From assembly GCA_024305405.1 (NCBI GenBank), contig JAKNDB010000110.1, positions 2,046,001 to 2,110,000 on the forward strand: a stretch of DNA of 64,000 bases, written 5' to 3'. This DNA comes from Dirofilaria immitis. Taxonomy: Eukaryota; Nematoda; Chromadorea; Rhabditida; Onchocercidae. The translations under genes and the position numbers were made by a program. This document shows positions 40,201 to 52,900 of the stretch, piece by piece (position 1 is the first letter of the stretch; every line of letters starts with the position of its first letter). The notes under the pieces were generated by a model, which searched no databases, was not told where the DNA came from, and was given only the letters and a program-made list of their open reading frames with translations.

Positions 40201-42102
40201 AAAAATAGCAATAACTCACATTACCCTTTTAAACAAAAAACTTTTTGGCTTATAAATTATTTTAATATAGTCAGAAAATTTTACAGAATATTTTCAAATA
40301 AATAAAATTACAGTATAATATCAATTGGTCACACTTATTCAATGAATCATTGGAGCCAATATATACGATAGGTGGTGCAGATGTTAGAAATGTTCGTCAA
40401 TCAAAAGATGAGCAAAGCTTATTTAAATCAACATTTACTAATACAACCGATCGAGAACAGGAATATTCTTTTAAAACGCAGCGTTCAACACGTAGTGCTG
40501 CAACGATAATTGTTGGTAAGATATTTTGCTTCTTTTCTAGTTCATATATGAATATGTATATATTGTTCCATGAATACCGGATTAACTACATAGAAAATCA
40601 TCAGCTTATTGAAAATTAAGAATCAATAAACAAAAGTTTTTTATTGATTATAATAACATTATGCTAAAATAGTTGGAAAATCTTCAAATTCAAAAATTAA
40701 TTATGAGAAAATATTGAAATTCCATCGCTTGAATAGTTCTCGAATGTGGCAGTGTTTTATTTACGTTTGTCTTTTTCTTTTGAACGAAGGAATCGAGAGA
40801 GAGGGAGAAGAGGTAGAGAGAGAGAAGAGGTAGAGAGAAGAGGTAGAGAGAGAGAGAGAGAGAGATGAAAAGGTAGGAAAATAGGAAACTTCTAACTCCT
40901 TGCATATTTTTGCCTTGCTCAAATGTTGAGAAAGGTTAACTCAAAGTATCATTCCGAAAACATATTTTTGCAGCTATTTTAGCGTGAAATAATTTCATCC
41001 ATTCTACTTCATGAAGTTTTTCTTCCCGAAACAATTAATGTTAGTTATAATTTAGCCGGTAGAAAATGGAATCTATCTTTCAGAAAGTGAAATAATTTTC
41101 TTTTTTTCAGAAAAGGGTGTATGTCGTGGAGTCGAAATGGCATTAAAATTAAAAACCCCAGGCGAAGTAATAGAAGCTAATGCCGGATTCAATACCGAAT
41201 TAATGGTGATGAATATTGGCGAGAATACAATTGAGGAAGAGCTTGTATGGGGTGTTGATAGTACTGTACGAGTACCATCACTTTGTGAAACCGTTGCTGA
41301 GCTGATTATTTTGGAGGATCATCAAACTAGGTTTGTTTCCTTCATTTAATGACTATCCTTAATTTGTCTGTTTCGTTAAATGCAGTATACTTATTGTTCA
41401 AGTATTAACAGAAGCTCTGGCAAAGGATAGATAAAATAGAATGGTTTAAATTATTATCGTGTATATTGTAAAGGAAAGAAGATTGTACAACCGCGTCTAG
41501 CATGAAATTATGCTAATATTGCAAACGTACTCCATTATTGAATGATTAACCAGATTGTTAGTTCCGGTGGATTGCGTATTTCTTATCCATTACACACAAC
41601 AGAATTGTTTTATAAGCGAAGGATGCTTGGACGAAATTCTTGACTTTGTCAAAATCTATTTGCGGCATATATTGAAAAATGTTATTGAGAATAATATATG
41701 AATTTAAATTCAATACTGGTTCTAGTCTGTAAAGATCATTATAGCTTTAAGACTATATTCGGAAAGATGCAATCGAATGATAGAAATAATGGAAACTTTT
41801 TTCCCGAATAATATCATTGAATAATTGCTTTGTTCTGCTTTAATTTTCAGGAAATTCACGATCGAAAACCGTATGTCAGGCCGAATTATCGTTACGGTGA
41901 CAAATATAAAGGACAATAACAGTTTGGTTACAATAATTGAAGGTAAAATTGCTGATATCATACGTGGTTTAACAAATTGTTCATCACTGGGCTTCACAAT
42001 AGAAAATGATGTAAGTCTATTCTGATCAGATTTCCAAAATTCTTTTTTCAGGTTTAATTTAAATTATTTTATGAATTTCAGAATTTTGTTACAAAAATTT
42101 AA
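37263..42102 (+). CDS. Probably secreted protein resembling aerolysin/ETX-MTX2 family
   Basis: Supported exons are 37955-38147, 40314-40515, 41111-41330 and 41851-42010. The last two junctions agree in phase, and a final short exon is either 42082-42102 or 42769-42801. A likely first exon starts at 37263 and encodes a hydrophobic signal-like segment (SILLLHLLILLDCLA). That frame meets TAA at 37386, before a strong GTAAGT donor at 37435, so its end is unsure (37356 or 37434). The junction 38147 to 40314 is out of phase, so a small exon is missing or a base is lost. The core has a Thr/Ser-rich stretch with FTNTTDREQ, a following KG turn and a WGVDSTVRVP motif. This pattern suggests the beta-rich core of the aerolysin/ETX-MTX2 fold, known in bacteria and in many animals and plants. 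Activity cannot be inferred; animal members often act in defence or membrane trafficking. Confidence 0.5.
40794..40865. repeat. GA-rich tandem repeat
   Basis: An imperfect AGAGGTAGAGAG-type array, purine on the plus strand, inside an intron of the aerolysin-like gene (between 40515 and 41111). Confidence 0.85.
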
Positions 42103-43772
42103 ACAAACGAAAGAAATTTTCCTCACTTTAATGTTATCTGCTTATCATTGCAACTTATTTTCTGTTATTGTGACATTTATCATGAGCCTTAGTCTTCATA
42201 ATATGCTTTGCACATTGGCTACTTCATTACCGATTCACTGCTGGTGATTATGCATTATTTAAGCTCATTAGCAATTCAGCTCTCATCATATACCACCATC
42301 AATCATTTCATCCATTGTCTTCTGTTTTATTCCAAACGATGAATTCTGAACTACAAAACGACTCATTATTCAAATAAAGTTGAGAATTTAGATTTGGACC
42401 AAGATTTTCATGTTGAAAAAGAAAATTCGTGCCGTAATGCTAATTTATAATAATACCAATATAATTTCAAGCGAAAAGTTTAAGACAGAACAATTACTTT
42501 GACGTATAAACTTCATAACCATTACTAGTAATTGCAGGTTGTTTCATTTACGACAAAGGGATATGCAAGTTTAAATATGGTGTAGAACAAAAAGTTAAAA
42601 TAACGGAACATGCTATACGAAAATACTAATCCCAATCTAATGCAATCTTCAACCCTACTCATCAGTGGTTTATATTATTTATGCTTATATTTTGTTATCC
42701 GTCACGCTGTATCGTAAATAATGTATAATCATACACTGACCAGTATTTTTAAACACGAACATTTTTAGATGATTATTTGTGGTCTCAAGGAAGCATTATA
42801 AAAACAACCGCGCGTAAGTGTTATGCCTCAAACAACATGAAATCCTGCAACATGCAATTACTCCATAACCAATCCCTATGCATAGACAAACCCATAAATC
42901 CCACTACAATTAAGCAGTTTAAATTCCCAACCAGCATCACTCCTCCCGCTATTTAAGACGACCCCCATGTCACGGCAATCTCATCAAATATCACAACATA
43001 ACCCTTTGAGCTATTTTATTAAAAACTCTGTTTTGACCATAAACCTTGGCAACAAGATACCCATGGTTCAACTATACATTAAAATATATGACAGCCCGAT
43101 GAGAGTGTTACCCACATACACATCCGAAAAAAGCGCACCACGTGATGCACGACACCAAACATACACATCAGACTATCAGTGGAATTCTTATGTATTCCTA
43201 GAATTAAGAAGAAATTCACACAACCTTTCTTTTAAACTAAACAGACCTCTCGAGTATCAAATTTACTTCTTTTTCTAGTTTAATGCAAAGCATTGCATAC
43301 TAAAAATTCAAATGAACGACAGAACAATATCATCAGAAAATCGCAAGTACTACCAAGTCCCCTTGTTTCCCGTTAATTATTTATCAATGACTAATTCAAA
43401 CTGCTTGAATCCAATTACTCAACAATACTTTAATACAGAAAAACGTATATAAGTGTGCGCTAATTGAAACATGGATTAGGAACAATCATAGATTATAAAG
43501 AATGCACAGAACAAATTAAAAGAATCCACATTTCAAACTGCAAAAATCAAAATATACGGTACTTTAAGTAAAAGAAAAGTCAAGATATACAAAACAGTGG
43601 TCGATATTAGAGACAGTATAGTGCTAATCTCCTTTTTAAAGCACTTGACATATTTCTGAGATACATTTATTTGAGAAAAGATACTGCTTTAAATGAAAAC
43701 TTGACAAAAGATATAGGAGCGTTACTCAGCGAGAGACAGGCATATATATATATATGCTTGAAATGCATACAT

Positions 43773-43815
<43 letters not shown>

Positions 43816-43946
43816 TACATACATACACACACATTTACACAGACTTACATATATTGAAAAAATGCAATGAAATGAGTTGGAGGAAAAAAATGGCAAAAAA
43901 ACAATCCGAACATAATGAAATGCAAGAAATTTAATAAAAAGTTAGT
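42103..43946. other. Convergent intergenic region
   Basis: This lies between the 3' ends of the aerolysin-like gene (+) and filamin (-). From about 42.8 kb onward the plus strand becomes rich in A and C and poor in G and T, the mirror image of the plus-strand genes. This fits a filamin 3' UTR reaching well past the stop codon. A TTTATT at 43665 would read AATAAA on the minus strand. Confidence 0.5.
43767..43833. repeat. CA/CATA microsatellite
   Basis: A run of ATAC and AC units in the presumed 3' flank of filamin. An apparent plus-strand frame here encodes only a Thr/His/Tyr repeat and is not a gene. Confidence 0.9.
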
Positions 43947-46900
43947 TTAGAATGAAACAGCAAATGGTGAACCCGGCACATTGGTTTCGCCATATTTGAT
44001 AAAAATGAATCCTTTGACCCTTTCCTGAATACGATACGTAACCGCATACCGACCACTGCCTAGATGTCGCACTGTAACTTCTTCACATGGTCCTTTTGAT
44101 GTAAGTACCCCAACGAACAGAAGATTTTCACCTTAACAGTCAAGCTTTGATTAATGAATTTGCTATTTTTCCTTATAAAAGATAATGATTGAATTAGTTA
44201 TTAAGAAAAAAAACGATTATTTGGCCAATTTATTTCATTTTCTACTTTTATAAAATTTAGGGAGAAACAGAAAAAGAAAAGATTTATATATATACAGCAA
44301 ATGAAATTGTAAAAGATAAAAGGACCTGCAAGACCGGTGTCGATGTTGAAAGCAGCTGGTCGACCTGGGAAAAATTTATTCAAACCGCCACCTTTACAGT
44401 AACCTTACTCGCATCACCTTTCAGCACCGGAACCTGTGCAACCGTCCCTTTACTTGTCTTTGCTACAGCATCAATCTGAAACTAGAGATATATGCCACAG
44501 AATTTTTAACTAAGCATTTTGGAATAAACTGAAAAAAACCTCTTTCTTTCTCTCCCCCTTTCGCTCGTTCACCATCTCACAACAAATTGAAATTTGAAAG
44601 GAAAGAAAAAGATTAATAAATAAAGTATGATTAGAGGACAACCTTAATGAGCGAAGTGTCTGGCTCACCACCACCACCAAGTTCCTTACCATTCATAATT
44701 ACTTTGAACGGTGAACCAGGAATATGAACACCTGAAGAAGGACATAAGACATAGTGAATTTATTGGTATGGAGGGTAAGGTAAAGATATTCAATCAATGT
44801 AGAAAAGCATTCATTATTTAACAACATTACATTTTGCACCCCATCCTGATTTGGATTATTTCTATATTAAAATACCTGCATATTTTATGTCCACATAATA
44901 TGCCCCAGGCGCCAATGCCATATATCGAACCTTATAACCCAAATCCAGCTGTAACGATGCAAAATTTATTTGTAATCATCAGCAGTGATTGCAAAAAGCA
45001 ACAATTTGATGATAATGAGCAAATGCAAAATCACTAGAATTGTCTAATTAAACATAAGCTTGAAATGCATGCCATATATTGTTATCAAATCCTGTAAAAA
45101 TTCATAAAACATGAGAGCATCACGCGTAGCACAATGGTGTTGGACAAATAATTAACCTCATATGCGTCCAAAGTCACTTTCGATGGTCCATCAATTTGAA
45201 CTTGCAGAATTCCCGTCCCGGCATTACAGGTGTTAATGATGAATTCGCATTTCTGACCAGTTTGTCCACCGTGTATACCATCACCACTTACTGTTATTGC
45301 CGTTGGGTCGCTGTCTTCACTTGTACCGACATGTAGACGAAATGGTGAATCACGCATTGGTGCACCATCAAGTGTCACATCAATATAATAGTTTCCTGCC
45401 TAAAAAAACCTATAAGGACAATTGTTAAGTCAATAAATCTTAAGAATTTTAATGAATAAAAATCCTAAATTGCAAAAGAAGGAGAGAAAAAGACACCTCC
45501 ACAGGAATGAACCGTAAAGCGTACGATTCGCCTTCATCAATCGGAACAATATCAATTGTTTCAATCTTATTACTCGGTGTATGAACTTTTGCCTCGAGAT
45601 GACCAGCTGCGTGATGCGTAAGTACCGTGAAGGTACATGCCTTACCTGGTAATCCAGAATCTGGAAATGATGCTAATTCAAGTCGGCGAGCTTCTCCTGT
45701 TGCGGGGCCACGAATACCTTTAAAAATTCATTACTTCGAGATTAACAAAACAAACATGGAACATGCACGTATGCATGCAGAATATGCAATATCTCTAATA
45801 TCTAATGATCTCAAATTAGAAAAATATCATGGAATTATTACTTTAAACGGTGAATCCGTTATGTGTTCGTTATTAAATTTGATACCTATCAGATATTCTC
45901 CAGGTTTGCTAACTTTGTAATCAAAATGGCAATTTCCATCCTGAAAAAGTTGCGTTACTGATATGCTGTTCGGTGAATACTTTTCGTTTAAAGATCCAAT
46001 AACTAACCAGCAAACTTCAGTAAATCTACAAAAATTTTCTGTTTTACTGGCACTGTTTCCGTTAAAAAATTGATGCGATAAAATTTTTAGTTTCAATCGG
46101 AATTGCTTATAATAAGATTGAAGTAATATCAAAATCCCTGAAAGACAATCTAGAAGATTGAATCTATGCAATGTAGACCTTATGGTCATGAAATTGCAGT
46201 TCAGCTTCTGATGGTCCTTCTATTGTCACTCCAAGTTCCCTCGTCCAGCTTCTCTAGTGTAAAGATTAAATGCCTGCTTTGTATTTGTCTCTCCTCGTAG
46301 TAATCCAACTCCTGCTGCACGTACCTTGTGTGCTCCAACTTCTGTTATATGCCCAACTGTGAATTGAAACGGACTTCCTGAAAGCGAAAAATACCTTCCA
46401 GAATGATTTTCTTCAGCCTTCCTTTTCTGATGAAGAGAAATTCAGATATATGACCAAATGAGTATTATAGTTCACCCGAAACATGCTGTCCTTTGTTGAA
46501 GACAGAAATCGCATGAGGACCATCCATTTCAGGCTTGAAGATGATCTGATAAAGGCTGTCACCAAGGTCACGCACTTCAATGTCGCTGCTTTGTCCTTTA
46601 GGATTCAAAACTTTTGCCGTTGTTTCCATTGGGGATGTATTCTCCAATCGCAAATACAAGGAAGCATCCTGATTAGGCAGCGTCACTGGGACCTTAAAAT
46701 GATTTCGTAACACTTTATCAGATTAAATGTCACGAAATTAATCTGTTAAGCATATCTTGATCTAATGGAGGATCTGAAAGCTGTTTTCTAAAACTCAAAC
46801 ATTTACCTGATTCACTTGTTTGGTAGCACTTTTCTTCACAGAGCCTAGTCCCTTACCAGTACAGTTAACAGTAAATGGACTATCTGCAAATACAGAGAAT

Positions 46901-49900
46901 TTGTCAATTTCGCTGAAAGACATAAATTAAAAAAATTAAAACACTCGGAAGTTGTCCACTCACCTTTGACGTGTACGTCAGCAAATTTGATGGACAAAAT
47001 ATAAATCCCTGGTTCCGTCGGTTTGTAAGCTATACTTATTAAGCCTTCTTTTGCTTCAGTACATTTTAGTTCAGCTTTGGATGGTCCCTCAATTGATACA
47101 GATAGACCTCCATAACCTGAAAAAAAAAAGATTAGGCTACACTATTAAACAAGACGTTTTTGTTTTCATAGTCAATCAGCTTATTCTAATAACCTGCATT
47201 GCGCGTATCCACTTTCACATCATTATACTGTTGACAAATAGCATTCGCTTTTCCATTACCACTAACAGTCACTTTAGACGCATTTCCGACCTAAAATCAG
47301 TTACACTTATTTACATCTTATAAAATCATTTATAATCACGGAAAATGAAGCTTACTTGACTTTTATCGACTTTAACTCGAAAAGGTGATTTTGGTATAAC
47401 TTGGCCATTCTTTTTAACAGTGACGGAATGTTCACCCTCTTCACGCGGAGTAAATGAAATACCTAAAAAAACAGCCAATTCCCATTTGATATGATATACA
47501 ATTTCCACCAGAGCTGAAAACTACTAACAAATATATAGGGTATCAAAACTCAAAAAGTAATGCAAAAGAATGTCAAATACAGAGCGACGGGAAAGCAATG
47601 GACATCAATTAATACCGATGTTAGCAGAGTCAATGCGTCGAATAAAACACGGTTCTTCAATACCGCTTGGACTTTTTATTGAAGCTGACAGTCCCTTGAT
47701 TTCTGTATTAGGAACATTTAGTGAGATCTATAATTTATAACAAAATTATATCAGTTACTGATTAATAGCAGCAGCAAACCAATAATACCTTGGAGAAAAA
47801 CATTAAATGTTGTGACTCTCATGGTTTAATTTAAAGAAATTTTCAACAGCATAGCAAAGGCGATGATAGATTTTCATCCATAACGCAGAAATGGAAAGAA
47901 CAATAACAGCAGATGAAAAGTAATCATCTGGAATAAACCTCCGATGTTGATCCAACTGATAAGTGGGCACGCTTCTGACCTTCACCAGCCACGACGACAG
48001 TAAATGGTGAACCTTTCACTGGGTTTCCGGAAAGTTTAACATGCACTTTATATTCACCAGGAACAGGCGGTACCCATGCTACAGAACACGTACCATCCTG
48101 CAAAAATAGAAATTAAATGATTTTAAAAAATTTCCTGATCAGCAATCCTTACATTCAATTTCAATTCACGAATTCATGATTATAAGCGTAAAAATACTCA
48201 TAAATGATGATAAATTCAAACATTACCTTATTATCATGACATTTTATGGTTGCTTTTGCAGATCCTTCAACCGCCACAGCCAATTCTTTAGCTGGTGAAC
48301 CCTTGGCACAAACAGTGAATGCTGCCGGCTCACCAACTACTGCCTGTGTTAAACCAGGACCATACACCGTCACATATCCATCAGCCGCATTGCTGACATA
48401 AAAAGAGATTGGACTCCCAGACATATTAACTCCATCATGTTGTACTGAGAGAAGATGATTACCACACTGTTTTGGTTGATACATCACTGTTACACTTCCG
48501 TCACTATTATCCTATAATTCGAACAAAATTTGTTGAGAAAATTGTGGAATTGTCAACTTTTCTTCGCATCACCCAACTTCTCGAGACAATCATTTATATT
48601 AGTCTTTTACCAAAAGTTACGAAATAAGATATAGACTGAATTTTATTGTTCAGTCAAGATTTGTTTTAACATCGTCTAAATTACGTATTAAATCAATATC
48701 AAACTTCCAAAATTAACCTTAATGCGTGCAACATCTTTTTACCGGACGGCATTCTCACTGACGCACTTAGTTTCTCAAAATGATAGTCGGAAGTCACTGA
48801 AAACGAAAACTGCGTGGTACCAAACGCTCTTCAACGTTGTAAAAACACTCCTCCGAATCGGCTTCGCGTTTTAATGATGTTACTTCAGGTTCACCCACAA
48901 CAGGTGGTCCACACTGAAAATATGATTATAAGATCCCAACTGCAATTATAGAAAACAAGCAAATGAAAAACACAAAATCCGTCAACGACTGAAAAGATGC
49001 ACAGTCGTTATATGATTTCATTACAACGTAGAAACAAAAACGTAAAATTGCAAACAACAGCAACTGCTATTATAAAACAGTTGTTCTATTGATAATATAC
49101 TTTCACTTTCACAAATAATGGATCGACTACGTTATTCATCTCTTCTTCCCCCAAAAAAAAGCATTCATAAAAATGATTTTCAGAATTGTGAGGATAACAC
49201 TTATAAAGGTAATTATATGAAAAACTTTAAAGAAAATTTTCAAATTTTCGAGCTAAAACAATTTCACAATGCATGAATATGACCGTCCAAAAAACCGAAC
49301 TGTCTAAGTATTACCTTGAGAAATATAACTCAGATTTTCGAAATAAATGATCGCTACTGCTTGCAAAAAATTGGAAAAGATAAATGTAAGCAAGAAAATA
49401 CGAAGGATAATTATAGATCCAATAATTAACCAAAAGAATTTTAAAAAATGAATGAAATCCCAAAGGAATAATTGTAATAAAACCTTAATTCCAACGAAAA
49501 GTGTAAGTGCATACGAAATATACTGTACGACTTATAATTAATGAAAAATCAACTATGATGTGCACAGGTATTGCAAACATTTACAACTATATACATATAA
49601 CAAGTGAAAGAACGATTAGTTGTTATTCCACTCATGACAGATTATTTTCAAACAACTAAATATTAAAGCAAGATAAGATCACAAGATTTTAGAGAAATTA
49701 GTAGATAGAGATACAGAAGTTTCATGATATCAATAAAGATTTAGTGCAAGCGAAAGGTTTCTTTTTGGGAACACTGCAAGAACGTTTCCTTTTGGGAACA
49801 CAACGAAAGGTTTCCTTTTTGGGAACACAACTCTTTCCAGTCTTTTTGCTGGTAATAATTTTATTAGTAGTGTTTAGAATAAGTTCGGTTTACTTTTCAA

Positions 49901-52900
49901 GGTAATTTTAATTTTCTGACATAATTTGCTGAAATATGAGTGGTAGCAATCATAATGTTAACAGACTTCAAAAAATAAATAAATAAATTGTTAAAAATAG
50001 TCCCGATAGAATCTCTGGCAATTTTAGACAATATAGACGGAAGCATTATTTCTTAAATATCTAAACATTAATTTTTTCAAACAGATGTTAGCTTTGACAT
50101 AGATTTTTCTAAAATATTCGTTAGGAAATATTTTATACATGTCAATTACCAAAGGACAGTCCAATAAGCAAAAATATTAAAAGGAGACAAAATATACTAT
50201 TTTATGGCAATTGAGCCATATCTCCCATCACCTTCGTTGCCAAACTGCTTTTTAATAAAGCAAATCCTAAAAATTTTTAAGCTTGTATTCAAGATAGTGG
50301 AAAAACAAGTCTTCTAAAACTGAAATTTCTATTATTACCAAATAATTTAATAATATAGCACGATAAGGAATACTGAACTCATTCATTAAGCAATGGAGGA
50401 AGCTACTAAATTCCTTCATTCTCTTTCTCATAGTAAAAAGACATGAAAGACGAAAAACTGCCAGTAACAACCTCTGATTAACTAATGAATATATAAACAT
50501 ATTTTCATATAATAAGATTTAACTCTTATGACAAAGCAGCGCAACTGTGACAAAATTTATCGGTCTAAAAGTCTGAAATCACATACTTCAGTCCAGCATA
50601 AGCTTTTGCATCTAACAATATGGCGAAAAATATAACTATGAATCATTAAAGAGAAATCAGCTGTTCCAATAGAATAAAGTTTTGTTAATGTTATGTGAGA
50701 TACCACCCTTCGCCAGGAAACATTCTTTGCTATGAAAAACAACAGTGCAAATGAGCACGGCAGTGAAAGTAAATATGTTATAAAATAAACGTTCGAAAAA
50801 TGAAACCCATATCCTTCTTGAAAGCTGCAGCTTATCTCACCTTACTATAATCTCGTTTCCCACATACATTAAAACATTTTTATAATACAAACCGATTAAA
50901 CTAAATAGTTGGCATCTAGACCAAATTATCATTCAACTGTTCTGCATAAAATAAGATTTACTAACTTCAAAGTTAAATGTTCCATTAGGTATATCAACGC
51001 CACCATACATCAAAGCGATTCGGTGTGGTCCTTCATGATGTGGAATAAATGTAACTACATAATAGCCATCATCCTGCTCCTCAACGTTTACTTCTAAATC
51101 ATCTCTATCGGAGACAATATTCAATGCACCTTCTCCACCACTGTTCGCATTTACTTTAAATGTTTTCGGCTCTCCCATTATCCAAAATTTATCGAGTGGT
51201 TTTACTGAAATTCCATCAGACACAACAGTGAAATAGATGTACCGAATTAACATCAAAATTTAAAATTCTGTGTCTAATCTGATCAGTTACGGTTTAAAAG
51301 CAGCTAGATTAGACGTTTAGAATAAAAAAATGACAATTTACAAAGTTAATATAAATAACTAGCTACCAACGGAGCTTTTTTTCATTTAGTAAGTTTCTTA
51401 AATACTTATTACTGAAGTAGTATTATGGACCTCAGTGTCAGCTACTTGGATGACAAGAAAAGGAGGTGTTTGGATGACAGGAGAGGAGGATATTTGGATG
51501 AACCCATAACTTTGTCATTCCAGCGCGTGACACCGGAATCTAGGAATTTTATCAAGTGGGTCGTGTTCCCAACTATTTTTAAGATTTATTTTCAGTATGC
51601 TTCAAATTTTAAGAAGAAAAGCTTACATTCCAAATAGCATTTGTTTGCGAAACCGATTGGTACAGCAGTGAACTCATATGGCTTCAAATGCAATAATTTT
51701 CCATTATCATATATGGCAATAATATATCTGCCAGCCATATCCGGTACGAATTCTAATAAATATATTCCTTTGTCAGTTGTTTCAGTGAGTGACGACTTTC
51801 GAAACTTATCATCCGGACCCTGTAAATATCTTCAGACTAGACTGCTGTCATCAGTGACCATCAGCTGCAGTTTTTTTTTTTGGAAAACAAATACCTTACT
51901 TTTATTTCGGCTTTCAGTTTGGCAATTTTCTCAGCTCTGGTTGCATCAATGAAAACACCATATCGAAGTGAAGCTTTTATTTTAGACGTTAAAGTACCGG
52001 AGCGACTTTTCAGCACTACCAATTCCGGTTCCTCTTGTTCAACAATAAAATCCAACGGCCTATAAAGATGCTCAAATCTTCATTCTATTAGATGAGAAAA
52101 AACTCGACAACAGCAGCCTGATAAAAAATCAGCATATATATATATATATATATATATATAAACGGAAACAAATCATCAAAAAACGTGCAACTTAGTACTA
52201 CAAATGCGTTGAATTATTACCTTCCATGGAGAAGCTGACCACCGTACAAAACTTCCAACGGCAATATTTCACCTGCTTTGGCTTTCGGTGTAAATGTTAC
52301 TTGATATATTCGAGGTTTAATTTCTTCAACGAATGGTTGTTGAAAAGCAATAGGAAGTCGTGCACTGACAGGTTTCATGGCGGTGCGTGTAGCATCGATT
52401 GAAAATGAAGTAGGCACACCAGCTCGAACATGGCCATTATTGTATCCAGTTATCAGGATTTTTGATGGATCATATTCATAATCGGCTGCTACCGTAAACG
52501 GTGAACCTGTAATATCCAGCAAAATTATTTAGTAACATAAGTCAACGAAATACAATGAATACAAAAGGAAACAAAAATAAAATGTAACATATACCTGGAA
52601 TTTCTTCTTCATTATCACCAAAATAAATGCTAATTTCGTAAAATCCTGGAGTTTGTGCAGTATATTCCACAGTACATAAACCATCAGAATGATCAATAAT
52701 GTTAGTTTTCGATTCTGATGGACCTTTGATCGCCATTTTCATCCTCCCCTCCGGCATCCTAAATTCAACCCTGCCCATTTAAATAGAATGCTACCATTAA
52801 GAAATTGCTCCTGATTTCTTTCTTAATTAAACTTTCAATCCCAAAATGGAATACGACTTTTGTAATGATGACAAGAAAAAAAGAAGGAAACATCACTCCA

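Noticed and set aside
43671..43934. 87-codon plus-strand frame
   Set aside because: Its centre is the CA/CATA microsatellite read as Thr/His/Tyr repeats.
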